54,071 nt of DNA from Clostridia bacterium (GCA_017631795.1 JAGBSO010000045.1:1-54071), one strand, 5' to 3'. Positions 9,443-17,983 are shown, counted from the first letter of the stretch. Notes: a model not told the origin generated them from the letters alone. A program made the numbers and translations.

Positions 9443-10609
9443 ATGGATAAAATTGCATTCAGAACAGACAAAGACATTCTTTACATAAATCTTGACGGAA
9501 GAATTGATGCGTCAAATGCAGCCGAAGTCGGAAACTGCATTGATGAGATAAAAAAAGCTAATCCGGGAATGCACACAGTGCTTGATGCTGATACTCTTGA
9601 ATACATTTCAAGCGCAGGTCTGCGTGTCATGCTCCGTCTGAGAAAAGAAGAACCCTCTCTTGCAATAATCAACGTTTCACCTGATGTTTACGACATTTTT
9701 GAAATGACAGGCTTCACAGAAATGATGACTGTTGAAAAAACATATCCCAGAATCAGCCTTGACAACTGTGAGTTCATTGCAAAGGGTGCAAACGGTGCAG
9801 TTTACCGTTATGACAGCGAAACAATCGTAAAACAGTATTTCAACAGAGATGCTCTGCCCGAAATCATGCAGGAACGCGAAAATTCAAGAAGGGCATTCAT
9901 TCTCGGTGTAAACACAGCAATTCCTTACGGCATTGTCCGCATCGGAGACAGTTACGGAAGCCTTACAGAGCTTCTCAATGCAACATCTGTAACAAAACTT
10001 ATCAGATCAAATCCTGATGATCTTTCTCAGAGCGTTGCATATTATATCGATACAGTCAAAGAACTCCATTCAATAGAGACAAATGACGGCGATCTTCCTG
10101 ATTTCAAGAAATGGGTTCTTGAATGGGTGGATTTCCTTGCCGGACATCTTGATGACGCACATGCACAGAAAATGAGAAGCCTTGTTGAAGGTATCCCCGA
10201 CAGCAACTTTATCATTCACGGTGACTATCACTCAAACAACGTTATGGTGCAGAACGGCGAACCCATCATTATCGATATGGATACACTTTCTGTGGGTCAT
10301 CCCGTGCTTGAACTCGGTTCAATGTTCAATGCATATGTAGGTTTCGGTGAAGCAGACAGAGAAGGCTCTGAAAACTTCTTCGGCTTCAACAGAGAAACAG
10401 CAATACGTTTCTGGCGTCTTTCACTTGCAAGATATCTGGGCACAGATGACGAAAAGATAATCGATGAAACCGAAAACAAGGCAAAAGTCATCGGTTACAT
10501 GCGAATTCTCCGCAGATGTCTGCGCAGAAACGGTGACGAAGCTACAATAAACTATTACAGAACAAGACTTATTGAAACTCTCGACAAGGTTGACACATTG
10601 GTATTCTGA
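9443..10609 (+). CDS. STAS domain fused to an aminoglycoside-phosphotransferase-like kinase
   Basis: A 388-residue fusion. Residues 1-97 are a complete STAS domain (YISSAGLRV at 54-62, acceptor Ser56/57) close in sequence to the two free STAS proteins here. Residues ~105-388 are an APH/choline-kinase-like domain: GANGAVYRY (115-123) as nucleotide loop, Lys130, catalytic HGDYHSNN (259-266, Asp261 and Asn266) and IIDMD (276-280) as the DFG equivalent. A phosphorylation-controlled STAS domain could switch this kinase within the pathway. The substrate is unknown; APH-fold enzymes phosphorylate antibiotics, choline, sugars or proteins. The start is an ATG two bases after the previous stop, with GGATAACTG overlapping that gene's end. 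Confidence 0.88.
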   Translation: MDKIAFRTDKDILYINLDGRIDASNAAEVGNCIDEIKKANPGMHTVLDADTLEYISSAGLRVMLRLRKEEPSLAIINVSPDVYDIFEMTGFTEMMTVEKTYPRISLDNCEFIAKGANGAVYRYDSETIVKQYFNRDALPEIMQERENSRRAFILGVNTAIPYGIVRIGDSYGSLTELLNATSVTKLIRSNPDDLSQSVAYYIDTVKELHSIETNDGDLPDFKKWVLEWVDFLAGHLDDAHAQKMRSLVEGIPDSNFIIHGDYHSNNVMVQNGEPIIIDMDTLSVGHPVLELGSMFNAYVGFGEADREGSENFFGFNRETAIRFWRLSLARYLGTDDEKIIDETENKAKVIGYMRILRRCLRRNGDEATINYYRTRLIETLDKVDTLVF

Positions 10610-10610
10610 T

Positions 10611-11855
10611 ATGAACAACATTCTTTACATAAACGCTTGTGTCAGAGAAAATTCACGTACAGATGAACTGACACAGCATCTTCTCGGAAGTCTTGACGGA
10701 CAGATACAGACAGTCTGTCTGGCTGAAGAAAACATAAAACCCCTTGATCCCGTTCTTCTTGCAAAAAGGGATCATCTGCTTAAAAACGGAAAAACAGACG
10801 TTGAGTTTTTTTCTCTTGCAAGACAGTTTGCTTCGGCAGATACAATCGTAATCGCAGCCCCTTACTGGGACCTTATGTTTCCCTCAATGCTCAAAGTTTA
10901 TCTTGAAAACATAACAGTCTGCGGCATAACTTTCCGTTACTCCGAAAAAGGAATTCCCCGATCACTCTGCAAAGCTCAGAAGCTTTATTATGTTACCACT
11001 TCAGGCGGTTTCATCGGTGAAAACAACTTCGGCTTTGATTATATAAGAGCCGTTGCTTCGGGATTTTTCGGAATCAGCGATGTGAAATTCTTCTCTGCTG
11101 AAGGTCTTGATATCTACGGTGCAGATGTTGGCAGAATTATGCAGGATGCGAAAGAAAATATGTTTTCAGATGTTTCATGCACTATCCCCTATCCCGAAAA
11201 ATACGGTGAAAATCCGAAAAAAGACGGGGCATCATCATTCTGCGGAGTAGCTGACCATAACAAGTCAAGATATTACGTTGCAAATGATTTTTACAATATG
11301 AAAAGCGAAGGCACACTTCATATTTTAGAGCATTTTGAAACATATCAGCAGACAAAGGAATACACCTGCGGTGCTGCAAGTGCTCTTATGGTGCTCAACT
11401 GGTACGGAAAGAAAAAGTATGACGAAATCGCTGTGAGTCAGCTTGTGGACAGTCACACTTCAAAAGGCTCAACAGTTGAAAACATTGCAGACTTTTTCGA
11501 TCTCATCGGCTGGAATGTTGATTTTCATGCTGACACAAAAGCAAAATTTGAAACCATAGAAGAAGCCGAAAGCTTTTTCATAAACGCAATCGACAGCGGT
11601 ACACCTGTTATGGTTGACTGGGTTGACTGGGCAGGTCATTGGCAGGTGCTTATCGGCATTGATACATGCAATACGGAAACACCCTATGACGATGTGCTGA
11701 TTTTTGCAGACCCCTATGACGTGACCGACCATAAACAGGACGGATATTACACATTCCCGCTGGGAAGATTTCTCGGAATGTGGCGTGAAGGTGCCTGTGC
11801 AGAAAAATCCGCGCCTTATGTTCAGCCTTATATAATCGCAAAGCCGAAAACTTAA
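10611..11855 (+). CDS. Flavodoxin-fold NAD(P)H oxidoreductase fused to a C39-like cysteine peptidase
   Basis: The ATG at 10611, one base past the previous stop, begins NNILYINACVRENSRT, the phosphate-binding start of Flavodoxin_2/AzoR-type FMN proteins, so I choose it over upstream alternatives. Residues 1-~190 form the flavin domain (APYWDLMFPSMLKVY and TTSGG motifs). Residues ~235-414 are a papain-fold C39-like peptidase with Cys253 in YTCGAAS, His343 in GHWQVLIG and an Asp in FADPYD. There is no signal peptide, so both halves act in the cytosol. C39 domains normally cleave double-glycine leaders or act outside the cell, so this pairing is odd. Its role in the operon is unknown; redox-gated proteolysis or peptide modification is speculation. 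Confidence 0.85.
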   Translation: MNNILYINACVRENSRTDELTQHLLGSLDGQIQTVCLAEENIKPLDPVLLAKRDHLLKNGKTDVEFFSLARQFASADTIVIAAPYWDLMFPSMLKVYLENITVCGITFRYSEKGIPRSLCKAQKLYYVTTSGGFIGENNFGFDYIRAVASGFFGISDVKFFSAEGLDIYGADVGRIMQDAKENMFSDVSCTIPYPEKYGENPKKDGASSFCGVADHNKSRYYVANDFYNMKSEGTLHILEHFETYQQTKEYTCGAASALMVLNWYGKKKYDEIAVSQLVDSHTSKGSTVENIADFFDLIGWNVDFHADTKAKFETIEEAESFFINAIDSGTPVMVDWVDWAGHWQVLIGIDTCNTETPYDDVLIFADPYDVTDHKQDGYYTFPLGRFLGMWREGACAEKSAPYVQPYIIAKPKT

Positions 11856-11890
11856 TAAAAATGTAAAATATAATTTTAAGGAGCAACGAT

Positions 11891-12553
11891 ATGGATAAAT
11901 TAGTCAGAAAAATTGAAGTTCCTCTTGCAAAAAAAGCAATAGAAAAAGCAGGCTTATATATCGTGCAGGAAAAAGACCTTGACCGTCTGGCAGAAGTTGC
12001 CGCAGATGCTTACAAGGATTATCCTCTTCATAACTGGTTCACAAACGGCAAATATGACGCAAAAGCATCAAAACTGATCATGCAGATTTCTCTCAGAACA
12101 ATGACAGAAGATGCCGTTATTTATGCAGACAGTGAAGAAATCAACGGTTTTGCAGCATGGCTTCCTTTTGGTTTCACAGGCAGCAAAACTCTTCCTTTCC
12201 TTGCAAACGGCGGTCTGAGTCTGATTCTTCATTCCGGCCCCGGTATTATCGGCAGACTTCTGACATACGAAACATATGCAATGAATCTCAAAAAAGAGTT
12301 TACAGATAATTACGACTGGTATTTGTATAATCTCTCAATCAAGAAAGCTGCGCAGGGCAAAGGTATCGCAAGCAAACTGATGCGTCCCATGCTTGATTTC
12401 TGCGATGCTGAAAAAATGGTTGCTTATCTGGAAACAAACAAAGAAGCAAATGTAGGCTTGTATCGTCATTACGGATTTGACCTTATGAGAGAAGAGCTTA
12501 TCCCCAAAACACCCGTAACACACTATGCAATGGTCAGATATCCCGCTGAATAA
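11891..12553 (+). CDS. GNAT-family N-acetyltransferase
   Basis: A 220-residue GCN5-related acetyltransferase. The acetyl-CoA pyrophosphate-binding motif A is seen as AAQGKGIASKLM near residue 155, followed by the beta5/alpha4 region LETNKEANVGLYRHYGF. TAAGGAGC lies 9 bases before the ATG. A 35-bp gap separates it from the flavodoxin-C39 gene with no terminator, so it stays in the partner-switch operon. The substrate cannot be told from sequence. The N-terminal ~100 residues are more like uncharacterised clostridial GNATs than ribosomal-protein acetylases. Confidence 0.88.
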   Translation: MDKLVRKIEVPLAKKAIEKAGLYIVQEKDLDRLAEVAADAYKDYPLHNWFTNGKYDAKASKLIMQISLRTMTEDAVIYADSEEINGFAAWLPFGFTGSKTLPFLANGGLSLILHSGPGIIGRLLTYETYAMNLKKEFTDNYDWYLYNLSIKKAAQGKGIASKLMRPMLDFCDAEKMVAYLETNKEANVGLYRHYGFDLMREELIPKTPVTHYAMVRYPAE

Positions 12554-12576
12554 TAAATAAAAGGAGATTTACTGAA

Positions 12577-12873
12577 ATGAACATCGGAATCAAAAGAATC
12601 ACAGAAGAAACCAGAATTGAACTCACAGGCAGACTCGACACAATCACAGCTCCTGAGCTGGAAAAAACAATCCAGTCAGATGTAAGCGACAAAACAAACC
12701 TTGTTTTTGATATGAAGGAGCTGGAATATATTTCAAGTGCAGGGCTTCGTGTACTTCTGGCAGCACAGAAGAAAATGAGCAGACACGGCACAATGAAGGT
12801 TATAAATGTCTGCGAAGAAGTTATGGAAGTTTTTGAACTTACAGGCTTTACAGAATTTCTGACAATAGAATAA
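12577..12873 (+). CDS. STAS-domain anti-sigma factor antagonist, copy 2
   Basis: A 98-residue STAS protein, the same length as copy 1 at 8579 and clearly paralogous: it shares the GRLDT.TAPELEKTI start, EYISSAGLRVLL acceptor region and ELTGFTEFLTIE end. AAAGGAG stands 11 bases before the ATG. A second free antagonist in one operon suggests either two output partners or graded competition for the kinase domain encoded at 5731-8565. Confidence 0.92.
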   Translation: MNIGIKRITEETRIELTGRLDTITAPELEKTIQSDVSDKTNLVFDMKELEYISSAGLRVLLAAQKKMSRHGTMKVINVCEEVMEVFELTGFTEFLTIE

Positions 12874-12915
12874 AAACAATTACAACTCCAAAAACTCATA
12901 GAAAAGGCGATAATA

Positions 12916-13590
12916 ATGATTAAAAACAGAACAGCACAATTGATTTTTCAGACAATTTATTGCACAATCGGATTAGTGGGTATTGTTGCAAGTTTCGGCA
13001 TCTTTGACGACATAACACAGTTCAGATGGGAATTCTACGTGTATTTCACAAACATCAGCAATTTCCTTTGCATCGGCGTTATGTTTGCAGGTCTTATTCA
13101 GACAATCAGAAAAAAAGAAGACAGCGTTGTCACAGCGGTTCCTCTTCTGAAGTTTATCGGCATGCTCGGAATCATGCTCACATTCTTTGTTTTCAACTTT
13201 ATGCTTGCAGGCGACCGTGACCCTCAGCTCAACTGGAGAATCGGCAGCCTTACATTCCATGTTGTTCTTCCGATCATGTATGTTGCAGACTGGTTCCTGT
13301 TCTATGAACGCAAAAAGTGCAGATGGTTCTATCCCCTTGCTTCAACAGCTTTCCCCATTGCGTATCTCACATTCATTTACACTCAGGCAGCTATCATGAA
13401 ATTCGACACATCAATTCTTCTTCCCGATTCAACAACACCTCTCATCTACCCCTATTTCTTCCTGAATCTTGAAACTCTCGGTGTGGGCGGAGTGCTGAAA
13501 TGGGTTGCAATTCTTCTTTCTGCTTTTGTTGTTATGGGCTTTATCTTCTTCGGTTTTGATAAAATCGGCAAGAAAAAAGCTGAAAAATAA
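12916..13590 (+). CDS. Pr6Pr-like polytopic membrane protein
   Basis: A 224-residue membrane protein with about six hydrophobic segments: ~8-28, ~41-62, ~77-98, ~110-128, ~139-158 and ~192-214. The WEFYVYFTNISNFLCIG stretch, the H in FHVVLPIMYVADW and the PYFFLN region are typical of the Pr6Pr family, whose function is unknown. It is the last gene before a strong terminator at 13612, so it closes the partner-switch operon and could be a membrane output. AAAGGCG lies upstream of the ATG. Confidence 0.8.
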   Translation: MIKNRTAQLIFQTIYCTIGLVGIVASFGIFDDITQFRWEFYVYFTNISNFLCIGVMFAGLIQTIRKKEDSVVTAVPLLKFIGMLGIMLTFFVFNFMLAGDRDPQLNWRIGSLTFHVVLPIMYVADWFLFYERKKCRWFYPLASTAFPIAYLTFIYTQAAIMKFDTSILLPDSTTPLIYPYFFLNLETLGVGGVLKWVAILLSAFVVMGFIFFGFDKIGKKKAEK

Positions 13591-13611
13591 TTAAAAAACT
13601 GCAAAATTAAT

Positions 13612-13640
13612 GCCACCCTCTCGGGTGGCTTTTTTGTTGT
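13612..13640 (+). terminator. Rho-independent terminator of the partner-switch operon
   Basis: Perfect 7-bp stem GCCACCC/GGGTGGC with a TCTC loop (13612-13629), followed by a T run. It lies 21 bp after the Pr6Pr stop and immediately before the convergent zinc-module gene. Confidence 0.9.
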
Positions 13641-13641
13641 T

Positions 13642-14256
13642 TTATGAAGAGAAAGCTTTTACAAGTGCAAGACAGTCGCTGCAATAATAGTAACTTCCGT
13701 ATTTGCTGTATGCACTCTCGCCGCAGACATAACACTCTTTGCTTGAGCTGCTGTTTTTGTTGCCGCTGCCTGCTGCGCTGTAAATACATGACATGCAGTA
13801 CATTGCATCACTGTCAATATAACAATGGCATTCAAGACACTTGTTGGAATGGCTTGTGCAACAATTTGTATCGCCGCTCTTTGCGATGTAGTTGCTGCAA
13901 CCTGCAACAGCACATTTTGTTGTTCTTGTGCCGTACTTGTTTGTGAAAGATCCTGAGCCTGAACTGCCTGAACCTGAAGAAGAACTGTTTGAACCTGAAG
14001 AACTGCCTGAATTGCTGTCATAACTGCTGTCAGGAGCATTGACTTCTTCTTCCGCCTTAGCTGCACTCATCACAAAGCAGCCTATAGCAAGACCGATGGA
14101 AATGATTATCATAGCAATAGCAACTACAATCTCCGTCTTACGTGATTCCTTATACTTGGTGTTCTGATCATCCTTACGACGAATCCCATGAATCAATAAA
14201 ATAATACCGATCGGGAAAAATACTGCCGCAAAAGCAATTGCGATTATAAACAACAT
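13642..14256 (-). CDS. Two-TM protein with Ser/Gly linker and C-terminal cysteine-rich zinc module
   Basis: I start this 204-residue protein at the ATG at 14254-14256, preceded by GAGGTAGTTATT; a longer frame upstream has no ribosome site. Residues 1-25 and ~41-65 are membrane helices. A low-complexity Ser/Gly linker spans ~75-105. The tail holds a module of paired cysteines (NKYGT..TKCAVAGCSNYI, C.ECHCYID, CMSC) and ends with a CYVCG...YYCSDC ribbon. The first part of the module recurs in the protein at 20469-21158. Zinc binding is inferred from cysteine spacing; the function is unknown. Confidence 0.8.
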   Translation of the reverse strand: MLFIIAIAFAAVFFPIGIILLIHGIRRKDDQNTKYKESRKTEIVVAIAMIIISIGLAIGCFVMSAAKAEEEVNAPDSSYDSNSGSSSGSNSSSSGSGSSGSGSFTNKYGTRTTKCAVAGCSNYIAKSGDTNCCTSHSNKCLECHCYIDSDAMYCMSCIYSAAGSGNKNSSSSKECYVCGESAYSKYGSYYYCSDCLALVKAFSS

Positions 14257-14294
14257 AATAACTACCTCTGTTTCTGTTTGTTTTTTATGGCGAT

Positions 14295-14323
14295 ATTTTA
14301 CCAAAATCCGACACAAAAGTCAA
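14295..14323 (-). promoter_or_regulatory. Sigma-A promoter for the two-TM zinc-module gene
   Basis: On the minus strand TTGACT (14318-14323) and TAAAAT (14295-14300) are separated by 17 bp, about 40 bases upstream of the chosen ATG. Confidence 0.7.
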
Positions 14324-14367
14324 CAAAAAAACTATCAGGAATTGTTACTGTTCAGCGGTAATTACGG

Positions 14368-14397
14368 TTGCAAAAATGCGGTTTTTTTTGTTATAAT
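14368..14397 (+). promoter_or_regulatory. Sigma-A promoter for the 125-residue hypothetical gene
   Basis: TTGCAA (14368-14373) and TATAAT (14392-14397) with 18-bp spacing, 33 bp before the ATG at 14431. Confidence 0.7.
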
Positions 14398-14430
14398 ATT
14401 ATTAAAATATTGAACCGGGAGGAATCGGCA

Positions 14431-14808
14431 ATGACTGATTTTATTACAGAAGATGGTGTTAAAAAACATACAGGTAACGAGACTATGGGTTCAGAAGATG
14501 ATCTGAATTCTGCTGTTGCCGAAAATATCAAAAAATATCTTGATTCATGGGAAATGGAAATTATTTTTTATATTGATATGTACAATTACAATCATAGTTA
14601 TACAGCAAAAACTTTTAAATTTAAAGAAAAAGATGTTGTTATAAAAAACGGTGAACTTAAAGGCTTTTACTTTTACGGCAGATTTATCAGCACACTGGAT
14701 GTTAACCAAGAAAAAGAAGCACCTGAACTCATAGCAGAAATGGTGGGTGAGCCGACCTGCAGATATTATAGCTATAGAGTTTTAATGAAATTGATTCACA
14801 AGCCCTGA
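14431..14808 (+). CDS. Hypothetical protein, 125 residues
   Basis: The ATG at 14431 follows GGGAGGAA at good spacing and a promoter 33 bp upstream, so I reject the longer upstream frame. The protein is soluble, acidic and unrecognised. Its middle (YIDMYNYNHSYTAKTFKFKEKD) looks like beta strands, and it ends in RYYSYRVLMKLIHKP. It is a monocistronic gene with AT-rich codon use compared with the operon to its left, and it is closed by a hairpin at 14853-14882. Confidence 0.75.
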   Translation: MTDFITEDGVKKHTGNETMGSEDDLNSAVAENIKKYLDSWEMEIIFYIDMYNYNHSYTAKTFKFKEKDVVIKNGELKGFYFYGRFISTLDVNQEKEAPELIAEMVGEPTCRYYSYRVLMKLIHKP

Positions 14809-14852
14809 TTCTTTTCAGCGAAGTCTGATTCTGATTTATACAAAAGCATAAC

Positions 14853-14886
14853 AACACCCCTATGGCATTTACCATGGGGGTGTATT
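14853..14886. terminator. Bidirectional terminator hairpin
   Basis: A 12-bp stem (ACACCCCTATGG with CCATGGGGGTGT, one G-U pair) lies between the rightward hypothetical gene and the leftward helicase gene, which converge here. T-rich sequence follows on the plus strand only modestly. Confidence 0.65.
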
Positions 14887-14910
14887 TCTGTTTTTCCGTG
14901 ATATTTTATG

Positions 14911-17535
14911 TTATTTTACAATCTTTTTATTTTTTACAAACTTATTATTTGCATTGATATAGGAATATTTACGGCACTTGAGAAGCTCTTTTCTGCCCTG
15001 TTCGCTTCTTGTATATACAAGCTCGAACTTACCGCCCGCAGATTCAAGATTTTTTGCAAGGACGGCTGCAGTTTCCTTTTTGCCGGCAATGATTGAAGGA
15101 CAGGCATAGCTCTGCACATAATTACGGTCTGCGGTTTTCAGAATACCCTTTGTGCCGATAATCAGGTATCTCGGATCGTCTATGGGTGAAAGAAGCTCCG
15201 ACACAGCCTTTGCAAACACATTCTTTTCACGGAGAGTTGCTTTCTCCAGCGAGCAGTTGATTATATCCTGCTTTTCGGATTTCTCAACAGAAAGTGCTGC
15301 TGTGGTGCTGTCAATTTCACCGATTTCTTTAAGTGTTCTGAGAATTGCTGATGAAATGTTATGTATCGTTTTCTCGGGTGATGAATTTTTTATTACAACC
15401 GAGGCAAATTTTACAAGAAAAACAGACGAAACAACGGCAACAATAACACCGATAATGCTTCCGACAATGCCCGTAAACGCAATAACAAGAACAGACAGGA
15501 CAATCAGCACCGCAAGAATGATTGCATAAAGCTTATTCTTATGTATTGCAGAAGCAGGATGAATCTGCGCAGGAATTTCGCAAACTTCGGCAATTTCAGG
15601 TCTTGCTTTGCCCTTCACGGCAGCAGACCATCTTTCTGCCATTGATTTTCTGTCATTTGCCAGTGCCAGCATCTGATTGTTTATATTCTGAAGTCCCTCT
15701 TTGTTGTAAGGAGGCTTCAGAATGTCGATTCTGTCGATTCCGCTTTCAATTGTATCAGAATGATAGGCAGGAGCCTGAAAACATGCAAAACGGCGCTTCA
15801 TCATTTCAAAATCGTCACTTATTATTTCTTCGCCCGACTCAGGCTCTACAGTTACAAGATGCCATATATTTGACACCTTTCCGGGATTCTTTTTATCCAT
15901 TCGGATTGCCCTGCCACGCATCTGGTTTGAAAGCATAAAACTGCCCACAAAGCTTGCAAGAATAAGAGAATTGATATTCGGTGAATCCCAGCCTTCGCCG
16001 AGAAGTGATTTTGTGCCCACAAGAATATTTATCACACCGAGCTGAAAAGCTTTTGTAATGATGCTGACTTTGTTTTTGTTTGAGCCTGAAAAATCAATCT
16101 GTGTGTGCAATGTGTTTTCAATTTTCTTTATTTTGCACGGCACACCGTCGTTATATGCTATTTCCTGCACCGTTTCAACAGCACTGTCGGGAATAATAAC
16201 AAGAGTACCCGACAAAACAGCAAGTTTCAGGTCAGGTTTGCATCTTCTGAGCGATTCAAAAACGGGTACTGCACCGAATGAATGAACAGGCTCGGTGGTG
16301 CCCACAATCTTCATCATATCCTTTTTGATAAAGTCTGTGAGAATGAGCATACGCAGCGAATTGCCGAGATTTTTATATTCACTTGCAGTAATTCTGTTTA
16401 TGCTCTGAAGCTTGCCGGTTGATGAAACGAGCATTCTGTTGATTTTTTCATTAGATGAAAGACGCACCTTATTTTTTTCGATAAGTGCCTCTTCGGAAAG
16501 CACAGTCTTCAGCTTACTGCTCAGCTCTTCGGTGAAAACATCGGGATTATCAATAATAAACTGAAATGCAGTTTCTGCCATGCTGATTGAATAAGCGGGT
16601 GCCTTCTGACCGTCAAAAACCTTTGTCTCAAGGCTTTCTGCAATAACCACACCGCCTTTTTTCACAACACAGACAAGTGCTCTGAAGTCCTGCAGGTTTT
16701 CATAAAGCAATTCTTCGTTTTTTGCAATACCTGATGCCATAAGCGCATTCAAAGGTATGCCGCTTGCAATGATTTTTTCGGTAACAGCCTTTGCTTTTGC
16801 CTTGTAACCTGCCAGCATGCGTGATTCCTCAGCGGTAGGATAGCTGAAATAGATATAATCCTGATGCGGACACAGAGTTTTCTGACTCACAAGCTGGGGA
16901 ACAAAAATTTCATCATCAATATCACCGCAAAGCGCCTGATATCTGCTCCATTCAGCAGGAGCACTGTCGTAAGGAGGTGTTGCGGTAAGCGAAATCACAG
17001 TTACTGCACCTTCCATAGCTGCAACAAACTTTTCAAGCACTCTCTGCCATTCACTTTTGAGATGATGCGCTTCATCAAGGCAGATTGTTTTTATCCCGGC
17101 CTTTTTGATTGCCGCAAAAATGTCAAAGCCCGTGTAATCCTGAGCTTCCTCTGCAACAATCATATCGCTGCCGTCTTCAGCTTTGACAACTGATTTTGTG
17201 CATGCGGCATGAAGTGCCTGATAAGTAACGGATGTGATAAGCGACGGTTTGCTCAGAGAATATGAGATGTATTCTGCAGGATTTTCACTTTCAGGCAGAA
17301 ACGCCTCAACGAATCTTTCACCCCACTGCTGACGGATTGTGACAGACGGAGTGAGAATAAGTGCAGGAGCATTCAGTCGGCGGATAAGTTCAATACCGAG
17401 AATTGTTTTTCCGCTTCCGGGTGCTGCAACGATATGTATTTTTTTATCTTTAAGATGCTTTTGTGCATTGTTAAGCACGGTCTGCTGATAATCACGGAAG
17501 GTCCACTTGAATCTGACCTTGCTGAAATTTTTCAT
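14911..17535 (-). CDS. SF2 DEAD/DEAH-type helicase with internal membrane segment and extra C-terminal domain
   Basis: An 874-residue protein; ATG at 17535 preceded by GAGGTG. Superfamily 2 motifs are in order: FRDYQQ (Q-like), AAPGSGKT (37-44), LDEAHH (153-158), SLTATPP (motif III), GEGWDSP (V) and QMRGRAIR (VI). This set resembles DEAD/DEAH helicases of the type III restriction, UvrB-like class. Unusually, residues ~668-715 form two hydrophobic helices split by a small loop, followed by ~155 residues with YLIIGTKGILKTADRNYV and VYTRSEQGRKELLKC. That tail could be a nuclease-like or sensor domain, but I cannot assign it. A membrane-tethered helicase suggests defence or DNA uptake/degradation; no methylase or nuclease gene adjoins it. 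It is monocistronic with its own promoter. Confidence 0.88.
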   Translation of the reverse strand: MKNFSKVRFKWTFRDYQQTVLNNAQKHLKDKKIHIVAAPGSGKTILGIELIRRLNAPALILTPSVTIRQQWGERFVEAFLPESENPAEYISYSLSKPSLITSVTYQALHAACTKSVVKAEDGSDMIVAEEAQDYTGFDIFAAIKKAGIKTICLDEAHHLKSEWQRVLEKFVAAMEGAVTVISLTATPPYDSAPAEWSRYQALCGDIDDEIFVPQLVSQKTLCPHQDYIYFSYPTAEESRMLAGYKAKAKAVTEKIIASGIPLNALMASGIAKNEELLYENLQDFRALVCVVKKGGVVIAESLETKVFDGQKAPAYSISMAETAFQFIIDNPDVFTEELSSKLKTVLSEEALIEKNKVRLSSNEKINRMLVSSTGKLQSINRITASEYKNLGNSLRMLILTDFIKKDMMKIVGTTEPVHSFGAVPVFESLRRCKPDLKLAVLSGTLVIIPDSAVETVQEIAYNDGVPCKIKKIENTLHTQIDFSGSNKNKVSIITKAFQLGVINILVGTKSLLGEGWDSPNINSLILASFVGSFMLSNQMRGRAIRMDKKNPGKVSNIWHLVTVEPESGEEIISDDFEMMKRRFACFQAPAYHSDTIESGIDRIDILKPPYNKEGLQNINNQMLALANDRKSMAERWSAAVKGKARPEIAEVCEIPAQIHPASAIHKNKLYAIILAVLIVLSVLVIAFTGIVGSIIGVIVAVVSSVFLVKFASVVIKNSSPEKTIHNISSAILRTLKEIGEIDSTTAALSVEKSEKQDIINCSLEKATLREKNVFAKAVSELLSPIDDPRYLIIGTKGILKTADRNYVQSYACPSIIAGKKETAAVLAKNLESAGGKFELVYTRSEQGRKELLKCRKYSYINANNKFVKNKKIVK

Positions 17536-17605
17536 TTTCCCACCTCAATAAATTCTTTATTTTAAATGAATTTTCATAACTACATTTTTCTTTCACTATT
17601 CTTTT

Positions 17606-17633
17606 ATTATATCATTTTTTTATAAATATTCAA
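17606..17633 (-). promoter_or_regulatory. Sigma-A promoter for the membrane-helicase gene
   Basis: TTGAAT (17628-17633) and TATAAT (17606-17611) on the minus strand, spacing 16 bp, about 70 bases before the helicase ATG. Confidence 0.65.
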
Positions 17634-17638
17634 CAGTT

Positions 17639-17878
17639 TTATCCGGATCCCGATTCTGTGTTACCTTTTATGAAAAAAGACCGGGGAAACCGTGCTTTAT
17701 AACACTTATTGCTGATCCGCAGCAGGAATCCGCAGATTTCGTCTGCCCGGCTGTACTGAGTCATGTATTCGCCCCTGAATTCAGGCTGACCTGTTCTCAG
17801 ACAGGAATAATATTCGCACACAAGCTTTGATGTATCGGCACTGTAAAGATAACCGTTCTTTTTCAGAATATCGTCCAC
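17639..17878 (-). CDS. Possible small hypothetical protein (79 residues), doubtful
   Basis: An open minus-strand frame beginning with GTG at 17878. An AGGA abuts the start codon directly, so translation initiation is doubtful. The product, with LVCEYYSCLRTGQPEFRGEYM and ADEICGFLLRISNK, has a protein-like composition rather than that of a random frame. It resembles no family I know. It may be the surviving end of a longer, decayed gene. It is the only coding candidate between 17535 and 17984. Confidence 0.4.
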   Translation of the reverse strand: MDDILKKNGYLYSADTSKLVCEYYSCLRTGQPEFRGEYMTQYSRADEICGFLLRISNKCYKARFPRSFFIKGNTESGSG

Positions 17879-17983
17879 TCCTGCTTTTTCTTTGTATCAG
17901 ATTTTTATGCATATTCATAATTTGGTAACATTTTCAAGCTATAATACCTTCACACAAATTAATACAGAAATGGAGAAATCAAT

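Noticed and set aside
13659..14066. Gln/Ala-rich 135-codon minus-strand frame
   Set aside because: Frame-shifted shadow of the two-TM zinc-module gene, produced by its Ser/Gly linker codons.
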